A stretch of DNA of 64,000 bases from Sipunculus nudus (Eukaryota > Annelida > Sipuncula > Golfingiida > Sipunculidae): the NCBI GenBank assembly GCA_026874595.1, contig CM049318.1:49504750-49568749 (forward strand). The letters are read 5' to 3'. Each line of letters begins with the position of its first letter. Positions within the stretch are counted from its first letter, which is position 1. Shown in pieces: positions 27,044 to 40,400 of this stretch. The translations under genes were made by a program, and so were the position numbers. The notes under the pieces were generated by a model. The model worked only from the letters and a program-made list of their open reading frames with translations, searched no databases and was not told the DNA's origin.

Positions 27044-28446
27044 CCGAAAGGACCGAGCGTCCGAAAGAGATTTCGAGTGTCACATACGCTGACACCCGCG
27101 TCCCTGAAAGCCCTGTGTTAGGAATGTGATGTTTTGCAATAAGAGCCCTTAGGACAGATCGATCAATATTTAGTAAATAAATACTTCTGTGAATATACAA
27201 GTATCTCCATAATCCAACTATGTCAAGGAATATAAGCCAAGATCATATTTTCCCAAGACATTTAGAGTAATACCGACTGCCACCAGAATTTCATTCAGTT
27301 TCTTTCATTTTCTTTGCTTGATATTCATAATTACGTGCTATTCTGGCCGAAGTACTGTAGTATTGAAACGTATCGTTGTATCAGGCAGTTAGCAGTACCA
27401 CGTAAAACACCCGTAGTACTGTCTGAACGAGGCTCACCGTGAGGAAACACCCTGCCGGGTCACGTGATCCTGTTGTTCCTGTGTATCTAAGCGCTGTACT
27501 GTGAACATGCGCTATCTGGATTTACTGCCATAGATCGCTAGGGATCACTGCACGTTCCTCCCTGCGATATGCACAAACTCGACTTTTTTTATTACAGGTG
27601 TTAAGCACTTGCGTCATTCTTGTATTCAAATCAACAAATATTCTACTAAGTTGATATGTATATTTAAGTACTTTTGTGATATTTATGGTGTATATATGTT
27701 TTATATATGTTTTGCACAAATATTTGCTATATAATTTATAGATATATATATTTATAGAATACATATGTGACGTAGTTATATCGGGAACATTATGTACTAT
27801 AATATCGGATATTATACTGTAATGCAGCAATGCATAACACAACAAGGGCCTTGAGGCACAAATATTCCCCGCCATTTATTTAACTAGGAGAGAGTGGTAT
27901 CGGTGATACCAAAATTTCTTCAAACCTTGTCAAGAACCCCTTTTAAAAATCAAAATACTTGCAAAATACAAACTGGATTTATAAGAGAAATGCATGATTA
28001 GCCATATAGTTATCCAGATGTCCCTGTTTTAATGTAATTTTTAAACTGGAGTTGAACAAGAGATACCGAGGGACAGGTTATCAAAATAGACACCTGTCAG
28101 GATTGTGGCCAAGAATTATGCCTGCAACATTTGATGCTATCAGCTCCTGCTGTTGCTGGGATATGTTGTTCTATTTGACATTATGAATGCAGGCACCTAA
28201 AATCGTAAAATTTTGTGACTGGTTACTTTTGAATTTGCATGAAGAAGCAATTGAGAAAAAACACACTTTCAGATCATACACTTTTTATTTCCCTTGGTCT
28301 AAGATACAGTTGACCAGGAAAGGAAAGCTAAAATTTAACAATTTACTGAAAAATTGAGGGATAAGCATAAAATACCATTTCATCGCACTAAGAGAAAGCT
28401 ACCACAGGTAGTGCCATCTGCAGGAAAACATCACGTAGCAGTGAAA
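27044..28446 (+). repeat. 1.4-kb direct repeat, copy B
   Basis: Direct copy of 21854-23254 on the other side of the 3.8-kb TIR element. Its last part, like the following sequence to 29225, is built from units that carry GCCA(T/C)CTGCAGG. Confidence 0.92.
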
Positions 28447-29225
28447 TGATTAAACATGCTTAAAATATTAGGTAATGATTGACCAGTGTTCATGAAATAA
28501 AAGGTAAAAAAAATTGGCACCATTTATGCAAACATGTGAAATTTCGTGATTAGAAAAATTCCAAGTCCTTTGGAAACATCAGACTGAAAATAATTCTATT
28601 TAACAAAATATTCACTGAACTCGCTTCCTCCAAGGGATCCTTTTATATGATGTGAAGGGAAAAGTGTTCATACATTCAGAGTTCTATCATCTGAGAGGAT
28701 GTTTAAAGACCATTTTGGGTTGCAGAAAGTCGTTTAACAGAGGCGGCGCCACCTGCATGTTTATACACAGGCGAGTCATGTGATTATTAATCCTAAAAAA
28801 ATCGTGTTATTTATTAGGGAAGCGGTTAATGAGATAAAAGGAAAAAGAATTTGCATCCCATATGGAAGTATGTGAAATCAGAAAATTTCGCGATTAGCAT
28901 AACTGTAACTCTAGTGGAAACATCAGATAATAATTTTATTCAATATAGTATTCACTGAATTCCCCTAGCTCTATAATTTAAAGGCTAAAGTGTTCTTATT
29001 GACCGACCTAGAAAAGTGAAAAAGACCATTTATGACCTCAGAAAATAGGGGAACGCCACCTGCAGGTCATAAGTGCTGAGTAAGTCTGTAAACTTTGGTG
29101 TAGAAAGCAGCAAGGGTCTGAGATATTTGGTAAAAGAATGGGCCGGGAGGGACAGAGAGAGGGAAAACGGTAGGACGGACAGACGGGGACCATTTAAGTA
29201 GTCCAACCTCCTTACGGCGGGGGAT
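28447..29225. repeat. Tandem units following direct repeat B
   Basis: Two diverged units of roughly 350 bases share GTGAAAT..., CGTGATTAG, GGAAACATCAGA, ATTCACTGAA, AAAGACCATTT and GCCACCTGCA. The array ends with ACGGACAGACGGGGACC and GGCGGGGGATTAA, an end style common in molluscan non-autonomous elements. Confidence 0.6.
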
Positions 29226-29466
29226 TAATAACATTATTATTACAAGATAAGATTATACAAAATCATCATAGTATGGTAAAAGATAATTTAATAAGATATT
29301 ATCTGAATTATGAAACAGGCCCTTACAGTAAAATATATAGTTTTGAGGGTAGGAATATGAGAGAGAGAGGGGAGGGGGAGATATATATTGAGATGAATAA
29401 CATAGAGAGGACATGATATCCTGCACTTTTAGATCACCTGACGATGCAGTGTAAACTAGAATTCTG

Positions 29467-29740
29467 CATTCTAAGGAATGCAAGCCTCCACCATGTGGGG
29501 GGTCCCTATCGTGGGACGCCCCCATTCCGTGTTAGCATTCATTCATTCGTGCACAAGTGATTGTACAATTGTAGATACTCCTTGACGACGTGCCTGAATC
29601 CGTATTATGTGTCAAATCCGAAATCTAATCGATTCTTCATTAGTCCATTCATGAAATGCTGTGAACATTTCATTCCGAGATTCCGTTCATGACCACGTGA
29701 GTTATGTTGTAAACATTCACACAAGCACACACAGTCCCTA
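29467..29740 (+). repeat. 270-bp dispersed repeat family, copy 3
   Basis: Closest by eye to copy 1: TTCTAAGGAATGCAAGCCTC, CATTCATTCGTGCA, CTCCTTGACGACGTGCCTGA, ATCTAATCGATTCTTCA, then GAGTTATGTTGTAAACA and a CA-rich tail. Confidence 0.75.
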
Positions 29741-31015
29741 ACACACACGTACAGGGATGGACACATACCCACCTGTCGGTGGCTATGAGGTCACACGGTT
29801 TTAAGTCATAAAAACATAGTTTATGGTATTAGACCGGAAGTCTAGTCGCAAAGGAAGCAGTCGTGTTTAACTGTATGTCGTAAAGCTGCCGTTAACCTAT
29901 TGCATAACGGAAACACTTAACATATATACAAATATTTCGTAACATTAGTCTGTCAGCGAGACATAATAGTATCGTTTATTCAAAGCATGGTTTATGAAAG
30001 GCTTGTCTTCAAATTCGATTAAAATATAACAGTTCTATGTTATCTGGGTCGTTGGACGTGCAGTTGCAAAATGGAAAGAACTATGGCCTTTTATTACATA
30101 AATTAAGATACTTTAAAGAAACGTTTTTTAATGTGATGAAGCACAAAAAAAAATCCATGCGAGGTAAATTCGCAATTCTGAAGTCATACCTTGTGCAAGG
30201 TTCATTGAACAGGTGATAGAAATAGGCACCGGGTTATTTGGCGGCATGTCAATGATGTAATGTTTATATTCATATGAATTGATGATTTATGTCAAATATG
30301 AGTTAACTACTTTCTAGACCACCCAGAATCCGTAAGCAGAGCTCCGTGTGTTGTCTGCTGGACATGACGGATTCTTTACATTTGGATACAGATACTGAAC
30401 ATTAAAAAAAAGTACTTGATTAAAAGTTTTCACCTTGATTTTGCAAAAAAAATAAAAATCAACTAATGTTTTTCGGCCTCTTTATTTTATGTTATTATTT
30501 TGCATTTATGTGTACGGTATATATAACCACATATAAACACATACGAATACCATAATGTACATGTTTTGACACAATTAATCTTATACTATGACATATTTGC
30601 GCATAGCTATTGTCTTATTCAGGCTTGAGCTCTGTGTCTGTGTTAGGATTATGGGGCAGTTTTATCCCATACAGTCTTCATCTTAGCCATCAGTTAAGAA
30701 TAATGATGATACTTACCATAAATCACTATTATATTAAGGATTGTTCAGTATGCCGGCAGCATGCAAACTTCACTTTGCCGCAAAACAGTCACCAATTACA
30801 TGTGTATATATCAAAACTAACCATCTCATTAGGCAAACCGTGGCATTTCTCTGGCAACCGTCCATACATGTAATAGTTAAGCAGCAACCTTATATTTATA
30901 GCAAACTGACTTTATTTATGCTGAGTGACCCATAGGTCATGACGCTCAGCTGACTATGAAGACAATCACAAAAGGAATTTTATCATCAGAATGCCAAATA
31001 TATAAGGTGGTATCC

Positions 31016-31915
31016 CTATTCAACTGAGGCTTAGCTCAGTGGGTAACAGAGACCTAAGTTAAGGTTTCTTAAGAGAATTTTTATGGACCTCCCTGGATGT
31101 CAAAATAGAAGATTCTAGGTGCAAAGGTAAAGATTTGTGCCCTTTTCAATCACATCTTTGAAGGTGTGAAAAATAGAAAAAGAAATGTGTAAAATTTATT
31201 TTAAAAAAAATCCAGGTGGCACCACCAGTCTGCAGGAACTGATGAAACTCTCAACGACCAATATGCATGCAAAGAATCATGCTGATCAATGCATTAGTTG
31301 GTCAGATACTGTAGGTTTTGTAACAAATGTCTAATTATTCTGGGGGGGGTCATCTTAGCCCCATAGTTTGGATATGGGTAACATAGACCTAATTTCGGGT
31401 TTTCAAGGATTTTTCATGAACCTCCCTTACTGTCAAGATAGAAGATTTTAGGTCCAATGGTTACGATTTGTGCTCTGTTAAGAGACAACAACATCTTTGA
31501 AGGTCTCAATAATTTAGAAAAAAATGGATAAAAAATAGAAAAAAACGGAAGTGACGCCTCCAGACATCAGGAATGTTGAAACACCCCATTACCAATTGCA
31601 AAAAAAGTATGGTGATCAATGCATTTTTTATTCAGATACTGGAGCTTTTGTATCATTTTTTTTTTCATTATTTTTTGGGCTACTTATGAGCCCCATAGCT
31701 CGGAAGATGTTGGTAACGGTGACCTAATTTCAGGTTTCTAAGGAGATATTTTCTGGGATCTCCTGAATGTGAAGTAAGAAGAATCTAGGTTCAGCGGTTA
31801 CGATTAATGCCTGGTTAACGGACATACAGACAGCCAGACCGACAGACGGACGACGGACAAAGGGTGATCGCTGTAACTTAGATAACTTTCAGTCAGCTAA
31901 GCTAAGTATTGCAAG
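31016..31915. repeat. Three tandem units of about 340 bp
   Basis: Each unit holds GGTAAC..(A/T)GACCTAA, GG(T/G)TT(T/C)..AAGGA, GAACCTCCCT-like sequence, AGAAGATT(C/T)TAGGT, GGTTACGATT and TGGTCAGATACTG. The last unit ends with ACAGACGGACGACGGAC. Non-coding. Confidence 0.7.
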
Positions 31916-33089
31916 CCATAATTTTACAACTGGATAAACATTCTTTAAGACCTTCACAAGCCTCTATCAGTCAATGCCAACGATACAGTTGTGACGTCAC
32001 AATGGTTACTCTGGTGACTCGCACATGTCCTTTGGCCTAGGCTTAAAATATGAAACAAGTCACCTTATTGCAGCAGACCTAAGGTACATACCCTTATTTA
32101 GGTTGTGTCGTGAATAAACAACAACGATAAATGGACTGTAACTGTGAATATTTATATCATAATTGACGATTGTCGCACTAAACCTTATTTATTGAGATAA
32201 CTGCGTAAAATTATGGACATCGTGTGCGTCAGCAAAATAACACAACATTTAAGAAGAGATAAATCAAGTAAGATTTATGATGATATTCAAGTTTAATTAT
32301 AGCCAGGAATAACTGAACCTAGATATGTTTTATCCTTGAGGTATCATAAGCATGTCAAGTATTCACGGAATCTGAGATATTTAGCACCATCGAAATGGTG
32401 CCAAGTTCCTCTGAGTTTGGATGCATGTTCTCCATGGTAAGCCGATGGACCGTTACACCACGGGTTTGACGAGATCAAATTCCTTCGCACGCTCGCAGCA
32501 CTTAATAACACTTGCACCTTTTTTCCCAATCGAATTTCTCTTGCTTAAATATGTCTGGTATCCGAGCATTTTGCCTGGATTTGGCGGCGTGCCTGTGTAA
32601 AGAAGACATGAATGTTTAACTATCCGTATATATATGCGGTAACTTAATTACCTTGTCATTACTTACAAGTCGGCACACCTTAGAAGAGGCAAATATCTAA
32701 GCTGGTTCTCAATGCAGGTATTTGTTGATTTTGATTTTATTTTCATTCAAGGGCGTTCATTTGTTCATATTATATTTTAATTTAATATGCCCGCTTTATT
32801 TTAAATGTTAGGTTGTGCAAGCGATCAAGCACACATATTTATTAATTTGCAAAGCCTAGTTTGAAAAGGAATTATACCACAACCAAAGCTTAGGTGACCA
32901 TGAATTAATCCAGCTAAAATTGACGAATGTAATCGTATCAATCAAATGATGGTCCGTGATTTATGACAGTATCAGCTATCAATAATCTTAAAAATGATGG
33001 TAAATTTGATATAAATCATTAGAAAGAAAGGACAATTTTTATTCACTATGAACAATGGTTACCTAAAGGAACTCACAGGACGTTACGTT
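31916..33089. other. Gene-free stretch upstream of the vWA gene
   Basis: AT-rich, no exon supported. It could hold distal regulatory sequence or a 5' UTR exon of the vWA gene; none can be pointed out. Confidence 0.4.
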
Positions 33090-34120
33090 TATTTTCAGTA
33101 AGTTCGCTGTAGCGCTATTTCGCCTTCTGACATTACCAGCGTCAGGGTAATTTTACCTTGCAACGAGGACCGCACTGTAACGCTCGATGATGTGCATATT
33201 TTTCGTTATCTATGACAATGCTTCATGACCTATGTTGTCACCTTAAATAAATCAGACCAATCAATAGCTTTTTAATATACTTTCTAACAACTAGTACCGT
33301 ATACGATTAAAATGTCGATTTATTTCCGCGTTATGGTAAATCCCTCTTCGTATTTGTTGATTTACTGGCCGCATGAATACAGGAAAGACTCGAGCGGGTT
33401 ACTGGTAGCGTCATATCGACCCTCTGGCATTACGACCAGATTACTGGAGCAAGAATGTCTTTACCTCTAAGTCTGAGGAACGCATTGTAAGGACTTATAA
33501 AGATGCAAATATTTCCGTCATTTCTGACAACGCTTCATGACCTACAGGTAGACTGTCAATCAACATAAACCCGACCAATCTTTAGCATTTTTTTTGTACA
33601 TATTAATAATACCAAACATGAGCGAGAAAGGTTCCATTTTAACCAAGCACATTGGTAAACCCCTTGGCATGATTGTTGAATTTATGACCGCATGAACACA
33701 AGTATGGCTCCCACGGGTTACAGGACGCAGGCAGCTTGCAGGCGATACAGGAAATGGCCCGTTTCCATGGAGACGGTGTTTCAGTTTGGTTTGTGAGCTT
33801 ACAATTGTGAGCTCACATACTATTGTGTTAATTTATCATTCTGAGCATAATATTGAGATTTTAGGCCGTTTACCACAATATTAATGTAACCTGATGCAAG
33901 ACCACTGCGAAACATTCCTCGATATTGTTTCACGACGTAGGCTAACCTAGCCAATTATCCGATTGCCTACTCTTCGGGTTGTCACGGCTAGGGTAACTGG
34001 GCGATAGCTAACGTGTACGCAGTAGAGGAAATGACTCGTTATCCACAGAGACAGATTTTAAATTTGTTATCTGATTTCACATGTATTCTTTAGTGTTAAA
34101 TCATTACTCGCAGCCTAATG
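33090..34120. repeat. Degenerate 0.3-kb tandem repeats upstream of the vWA gene
   Basis: Units about 300-320 bases apart share CT(T/C)TG(A/G)CATTAC, GAACGCA(T/C)TGTAA, CTTCATGACCTA, GACCAATC, GGCCGCATGAATACAGG/GACCGCATGAACACAAG, GGGTTACTGG/GGGTTACAGG and GGAAATG.C.CGTT.CCA. They sit 110-1140 bases before the putative TATA box. Confidence 0.55.
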
Positions 34121-34232
34121 TTAAGCGTATCGACTGACTACAGTATCAACGCAGTAGGATGGGTGACAGTTGCAGTGCGTTGCCCCTTATGATTTAATTG
34201 TATCATGACTCAAGTTAGGCTTAGCAGCCCAG

Positions 34233-34238
34233 TATAAA
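34233..34238 (+). promoter_or_regulatory. Putative TATA box
   Basis: TATAAA lies 185-190 bases before the ATG, with a TCA initiator-like triplet ending at 34260, about 27 bases downstream. Spacing fits a core promoter. An unseen upstream non-coding exon is equally possible, because a good acceptor (TTTATTTTCAG, ending 34416) lies 6 bases before the ATG. Confidence 0.3.
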
Positions 34239-34422
34239 TGCCCACTGAGTCGTTAATTCACGGCTAATTTCGCCGACGTGTGATTTAGAAGTTTCGGGTG
34301 CATCCGAGGACAAGTTAGTTACTTTAAAAAGGGTTACAAACTGTCTATGTAACTGTACTGTCTACGTTAATTGCATACTGTTTATGTAACTTTTGATATT
34401 AACTGTTTATTTTCAGGTCAAC

Positions 34423-34495
34423 ATGGAGCGCTTCCTGCTTCTAGTCATTGGGGCTGTCTTATTGCATCTCCCAAATCCTGTCCAAGCTCAAGCAG
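34423..34495 (+). CDS. Exon 1: start codon and signal peptide
   Basis: ATG followed by a classical secretion signal: a short charged start (MER), a hydrophobic core (FLLLVIGAVLLHL) and a small-residue cleavage region (PVQAQA). This tells that the protein is secreted. The exon ends CAGCAG|GTAGGT after 24 codons plus one base (phase 1), which joins to exon 2 as GAT (Asp). An acceptor-like TTTCAG ends at 34416, so the exon may begin at 34417 with a 5' UTR intron upstream. No other in-frame ATG is near. Confidence 0.85.
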
Positions 34496-37400
34496 GTAGG
34501 TGGCGCCACGTCACATATATCACGTGACACTTACATATACTACAATACAATACCAACTATTCCACCAACTATGAGGCAATATCTATGCTTATTTATTAAT
34601 CCAACTTTCACCAATTAGCGAGGATTCGCAGGAAAAAAATTTTCCTGGCGTGATTACATTTTTGGACTAATAAGTTCATAGCATTTAAAACAGCCGAATA
34701 TCTCAGAGTTTAATCCAAAATCAGGGGATATATTTATGATACATGCTTTGCTCTAACTGAAAGATGCAAGAAGATAAAATACCTTCCACTAACAATGTGT
34801 GGTTGCCTTTATATAATAAAGCCCTGAATTTCAGAGAAGTTGACAATATTTTCGTTACATAAATACATGCTAAAACAAATGATTTCATGTTATATTTCGA
34901 TAGATAGTCATTAAACCTTTTCATTAAAGCCGATTCAAACCATAAGGGAAAAGACCGAAATAATTTAAACAAGAACTCTTACGAATGCAGGCCTCAGCAA
35001 TGTGTGGAATGCTACTCTACCCTTGTTTGTATTGACTTATTCTGTCCGTGTTTCAAGGTTCATTCGTGCATATCGGTAAATAATATACATTTATGAATAT
35101 CCCTTGAATATCCTCCTGAATCAGAGTCATGAGCCAGATCCACACAAAAAAAATGAATTTTTTCGTGTCCCTTTCCCGATGTAACCGAAAATTTCTTAAG
35201 GTTCCGTTCATGGTTGCGTGAGTTATATTGTGAACAGTCACAAAAGATTAAAATTATCAATATCTACTATGCTTTATTTCTAATTTACTTTATTTTGACC
35301 AAACTCTAAAATACTGCTGTTATGATATTGTAGATGGGAAATGTAAGCTGCGCATTGACGCCACGTTGATGGTTGATTGGTCACAAAACGCCTTGGACGC
35401 ACGTGACCTCAAGCGTTTCCTGTTCAGGTTTATCGACCACCTTGAACTCGGGGAAGAGTTTGTCCACCTGTCCGTTATCTTCTACAACGAAGTTGCCAAA
35501 GTCCTGTTTGATCTAGACGACTGTAACAACAGTCCACAATGTATGAGGGACAGAATCTTGACTCCAGTCATCGGAGACCCGGTAAGTCAGTGGTTAAAGT
35601 CAACTTTTCCTCTGCCTTTATTTTGTAAAGTATATGTGATTTCTGACTTACATTGTTACGGGGTGACATAAAAGCGGACCGAACTCTCTCGCTAGTGAAG
35701 CTTGCTTTGCTGGCGAAGCGGCTGGTACGCCGGACATGTGCGTCACCGTTATGGGTTCGAATCCCGGATCTGCTCTGTATTTTTTCCCTGAATAAATTAT
35801 CTTTCTAACAACAGATACTACTTTCAGGTAGGCAATTATGTAGGTAATCAAAGTTGAGAAAAATGTCTTATATAACACCTCTGTTACAGATGTATAAGCT
35901 TTTTATTTACATACTGTTTGTAAACACGGCCCATGCGCAAATGTTGACAACAGAAAACCATGTAACCATGGTGGTACGCGCAATTCGAAAGGTCACTATA
36001 GATGCAAAACTCCTTTTGCCAAACTCTGGTTTGTCGGAATGCCCCTCAGATATCTTGGTTGAATGTGTTTGGATTATTCTGGAGGGTCCCCACATGTCAT
36101 TAACACATTAATCATGTATATAAAGAAAAAGAAAACCCTTCTTAGTATTAGGGCTCAGAGAAGACATATTTTAAGGGAACTCTGATATCAATTTATTAAC
36201 GCTGAAAGCTTGTTTTTTTTACAATAAGAGCATGAAAAGAGTCTTTTTTTATTGCAGTGTCATCCAGTTTGTTAGGATGTCTTTGCCACAGTCTCACACG
36301 ATATGCATAATACTCCGATTATCCGGACATAATTAACCTGTAATCTCATTTATCCGAATGTAAAAGACGAATCAATAATCCGAATCTATTTTTTTTCCTC
36401 AGAACGGTTCAGGAAAACTAAGGAAATGGCACTTCATCCGTATTTGTCGCACAACCTTGTGCGCCCTTTTTATTTTTCTTTTTGTTTATTGAACATGTTT
36501 CGCTATCCATAATGGCTACTATGTAATCCTGTTTAAATAAACACGTTTAAAATCAAATAAACAAACATTCACCTAAACTATTCTTAAAACTTAAGTGATT
36601 TCTAGCTGACTCTACTTGCATATTAATGAACTCTTTTTTTCAGAAAAGCTCTTGTGATGCCTGTGGAATGGATGTATGAGCTCGTTTATGTATAAGTTTA
36701 AAGTGAACACAAAATAACCAAAATATAACCTGTGTTGATTGGTTACATATGTGCGAAAGTTGAAAGGTCACTAGTTGCCATTTGTAAAACTCTGGTTCGG
36801 CTGACTTGCCATCAGATATCTTGGCTGAACGTGTTCGGAAGTATTTCCCGTGTACCCCACCTGTTAAATATAAACTTTATTTATTTTACATGGATTGTAC
36901 AACTAGTCATAACTAATACGAGGTTATCTCCATGGGTCGGATGATGCATGGTGCTCGGTAGTCGGTAAGGGTGGAGGAAACCGGAGGACCCGGAGAAAAC
37001 CACCGACCTTGGACGGGCAACGGTACCACTCAGCTGTCAAGACTGTTAAAATTAGGTGGATATTAACAAAATGAACAGTCTGATAACGAACGGATGGGCC
37101 TGTTTTTATGAAAGGTTCAAGGGGGATTTTCTTTACTCAATAGACGTCTGATATCGGGAAAGGCTTTTTTAAACAGTGCGATATGTCTGAAACATGCCTG
37201 CCATTGAAACCATGATATACCTGATAAAAGTAACGTAGCTTAGAAGTTATATTATGGTGTTGGGCTTCGAAAATTTAGGTACTGGGTTCGTTTCTGCCTC
37301 TGGTTCCCAAGGCAAAATGAAGATATTTCGAAAGAGCTTCAGATATTCGCTCAAATGATTTATAACTACAGGGAAGTGGTTTTCCTCGTTTATGCAAGTG

Positions 37401-40400
37401 ACCCATGGGTAATGATGTTAGCTGACCAGCATGACATGTTAGCCGAACATTCACAACAGGAATTATAGAGGGGACATAAAACACCGCTTTTCTAGACACT
37501 GAAAACCGATAAATCGGCGTAATTTGGCAGTCATAAAGTAAAAAAGTGCTTCTAAAAAAAGAAGAAAAATATAGGTGGCGCCACCTTCAGGACCTTATTA
37601 AACTAGTCATGATCGAAAGTCAGTATCAATCGGAAACACCGATTGGGGTCAACTTGCGGAGTTTAATTATAAAGGACAAAATGGATGAAATAAAAACAAA
37701 GATAATTATACGAGTATTCAGTGACTGATGAAACTGGTCATTATAAATAAACACGCGAGTTTTTGGGACAACAGATGAAACTGAGGATTGAAAACTGATA
37801 CCCAGGGTCATCGCTATAGCTCAGCATGATTATGAGTCATTAAATATCTTACACTTCATTTTAACATTCAACGTCATCTTAACAAAATAAAAAAAAAACA
37901 TGGCACTATGATACATAGGATAATATTACTAATAATTCTTGTATTGCTCTCATTAGTTGAATCATAATTTTATTTTACAGGGTGGTAGGGCGGACCTGGC
38001 TAGGGCTTTTCGCGCACTGATGGACGAAGTTCTAAACGAGCCTGGAGAAAACGGAGAAAGAGAAAACGCCACCAATGTATTATTGATAATATCTGACGGA
38101 GTCCCTTCAAACAGACCCACCACTGACGAAGAAGTTTACAGACTCAGTCGGAGGGCGGAGATGGAGTATCAGGTCAGGGTGGCGGCTCTGGGAGTGGGCG
38201 AGATCATCGACCACGCCTTCTTCCTGAATACCATATCTGATCCGTGGAATTATAATTACTTCATTGCTGTTAACGCAAACGCACTCAATTTGACGATTAA
38301 CGATATGTTCAAGTTGTACTGCAACCAACAAGAAGTGACGCCATTGCCAACCATAGGTCAGTTGTTATGTGTTGATATGTATTGAGGAATGATAGGTCAG
38401 TTTTTTTATCCTATGGGCGTCTATGGCGTCAGGAAAACGTTTGCGAAACTTAACTGACACCAAAGGCGCACGGTGGATCCGACTCTCGAATTTTTCGTCA
38501 GAATGAACAAAGTAATCGTCTATCATGTGATGTTCTTTTTATCAGAACAAACCGCCATCTATGATCACCTTAAATGTCGAGTGGTAAAACATTCCGCTCT
38601 CTCCACTGGCAACCCGGGTTAGTTCCCCGGCGTGGCTATGAGAGTGTTATGTAGTGGTTCTTCCAAGGTTTCGGATTTTCTCAGGGTGCTCCAGTTTCCT
38701 CTACGTAATGCCATTAAAGTTTGTCACCATGAAGAGTGCTTTCATTTATTACAATAACTATTTTTACAACCCATGTAAAATAAAAATAGTTAATTGTTTA
38801 TATTAATAAAAATATCTATTATCCCCTTCATTATCATAACTGGCTTATGGGTATCTACATCAGTATTAATGACGTATTTTCAACAAGACATTTTTATACA
38901 TATATTTTGAAGAAATGCCAAAGATACTATCCAGTTAACACACACACAACAAAAACCGTTTACCTGAGACCATTTTAACAAAAATAACTGTCCGGTAGGG
39001 AGAGGATTTTAGAAAGGAGCTTTAATATTTAGTAAAAGTGTATTTTTAGATTTTCATTTGAAGAACTTTATGCGCAAGCAATGTTCTAACCAAAAAAGCT
39101 AGAACCATTAAACTGCTTTATAATATGTTCGCTCATAAAAACAACTGTAATATTCACCATACATGTTTGTATCATGAATAATTACTTATTTCAGGTCCGG
39201 AGAACTGTAAGCTTGATATCACTTTGCTAATAGACAGATCAGGAAGTATTATAGAAGATAATTTCCAAAATCCCGTACTGCACATAAACTGGTTTCTTCT
39301 GGTGCAGTTCTTAAAAAGATTCGTGAAAGAAGTCGCAGGCACATACGACAACGTGCGGATCGCTATAGTGTCGTTCGCCAACGAAGCCGTCGTTAACATG
39401 CGCCTTGATGACTGTCTGTTTGATAATAAGACGGACGTGGTTATGTGTATGAGAAATCGAATTGACGAAGAACTTCAGAACAAAGTACCTGTAAGTATAG
39501 TTAGTATACATACACATATACAGACACTCCCACATACTGTGATTGGCTTTACAATCGCGAGGTCTGAAATTTCGCGATATTCGCGAGAGGGATTTTATCA
39601 CGAAATTTAAAATGTTCGAAGCAACCTCCCCTCATTTTTGCATTAGGTTAAGATAATTAATAAAGACAAGTATCGGATTATAACCATATTTATTATTGCA
39701 AATTCTGTTATTAATCTTAACCTTTCGAACCGTGTTTTTTTTTTCATTATATGGTAAAATAGCTGATTTTGGTTTACGCACTGCCATACCACGTAATTAC
39801 TTCATTGACGAAAAGCTAGCAGAGGATGCAATAACATCTGCCTTCAGTCATATCAGAGTCATCCCTGCCTTAAAAGCGCTTTTCTTCTCCTGTGTTTCAC
39901 AACAACGCACCGTTTCTGATATTTGTTAAAATTCTTAAGAAATAAAAGATATCACCAACATATTGCTCAAGATGACAACGGTGGGTTATTTAGCCTGCTA
40001 GGGACCTCTGTTTTAGATATGTTATCTATGAGCACATCTTTAGCTATTCTCAATCTAATGAGACGAAAAGCCTATAATTTAATAACTAACAGCGGTTGAG
40101 AAATTGCCCCCAGAAACTCTGTTTTATCTATGGCCAAATAAACATATTGACATCTATGTACATTCCTAACAAGTCCTGATTAGGTAATTTGTATTTCATG
40201 ACGAAAGGTTGCCTACTTCTTCCATGATCAAACTTGAGGTTACGTTAAAAAACATACATAATGTTACCTTAATTTTATATGGATTTGTTGCTTACCAATA
40301 ATGCCTGTGGTATCTTTATGGTAAATGAGGGCAAAGAAATGATTTAAAGTAAAATGTTTTATTAAGGTAAATTGATTTTAAATATTAAAGATTTACCAGG

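Noticed and set aside
21854-28446. LTR retrotransposon with 1.4-kb LTRs
   Set aside because: The repeats do not start TG or end CA, no primer-binding site or gag/pol frame is seen, and the interior is an inverted-repeat satellite.
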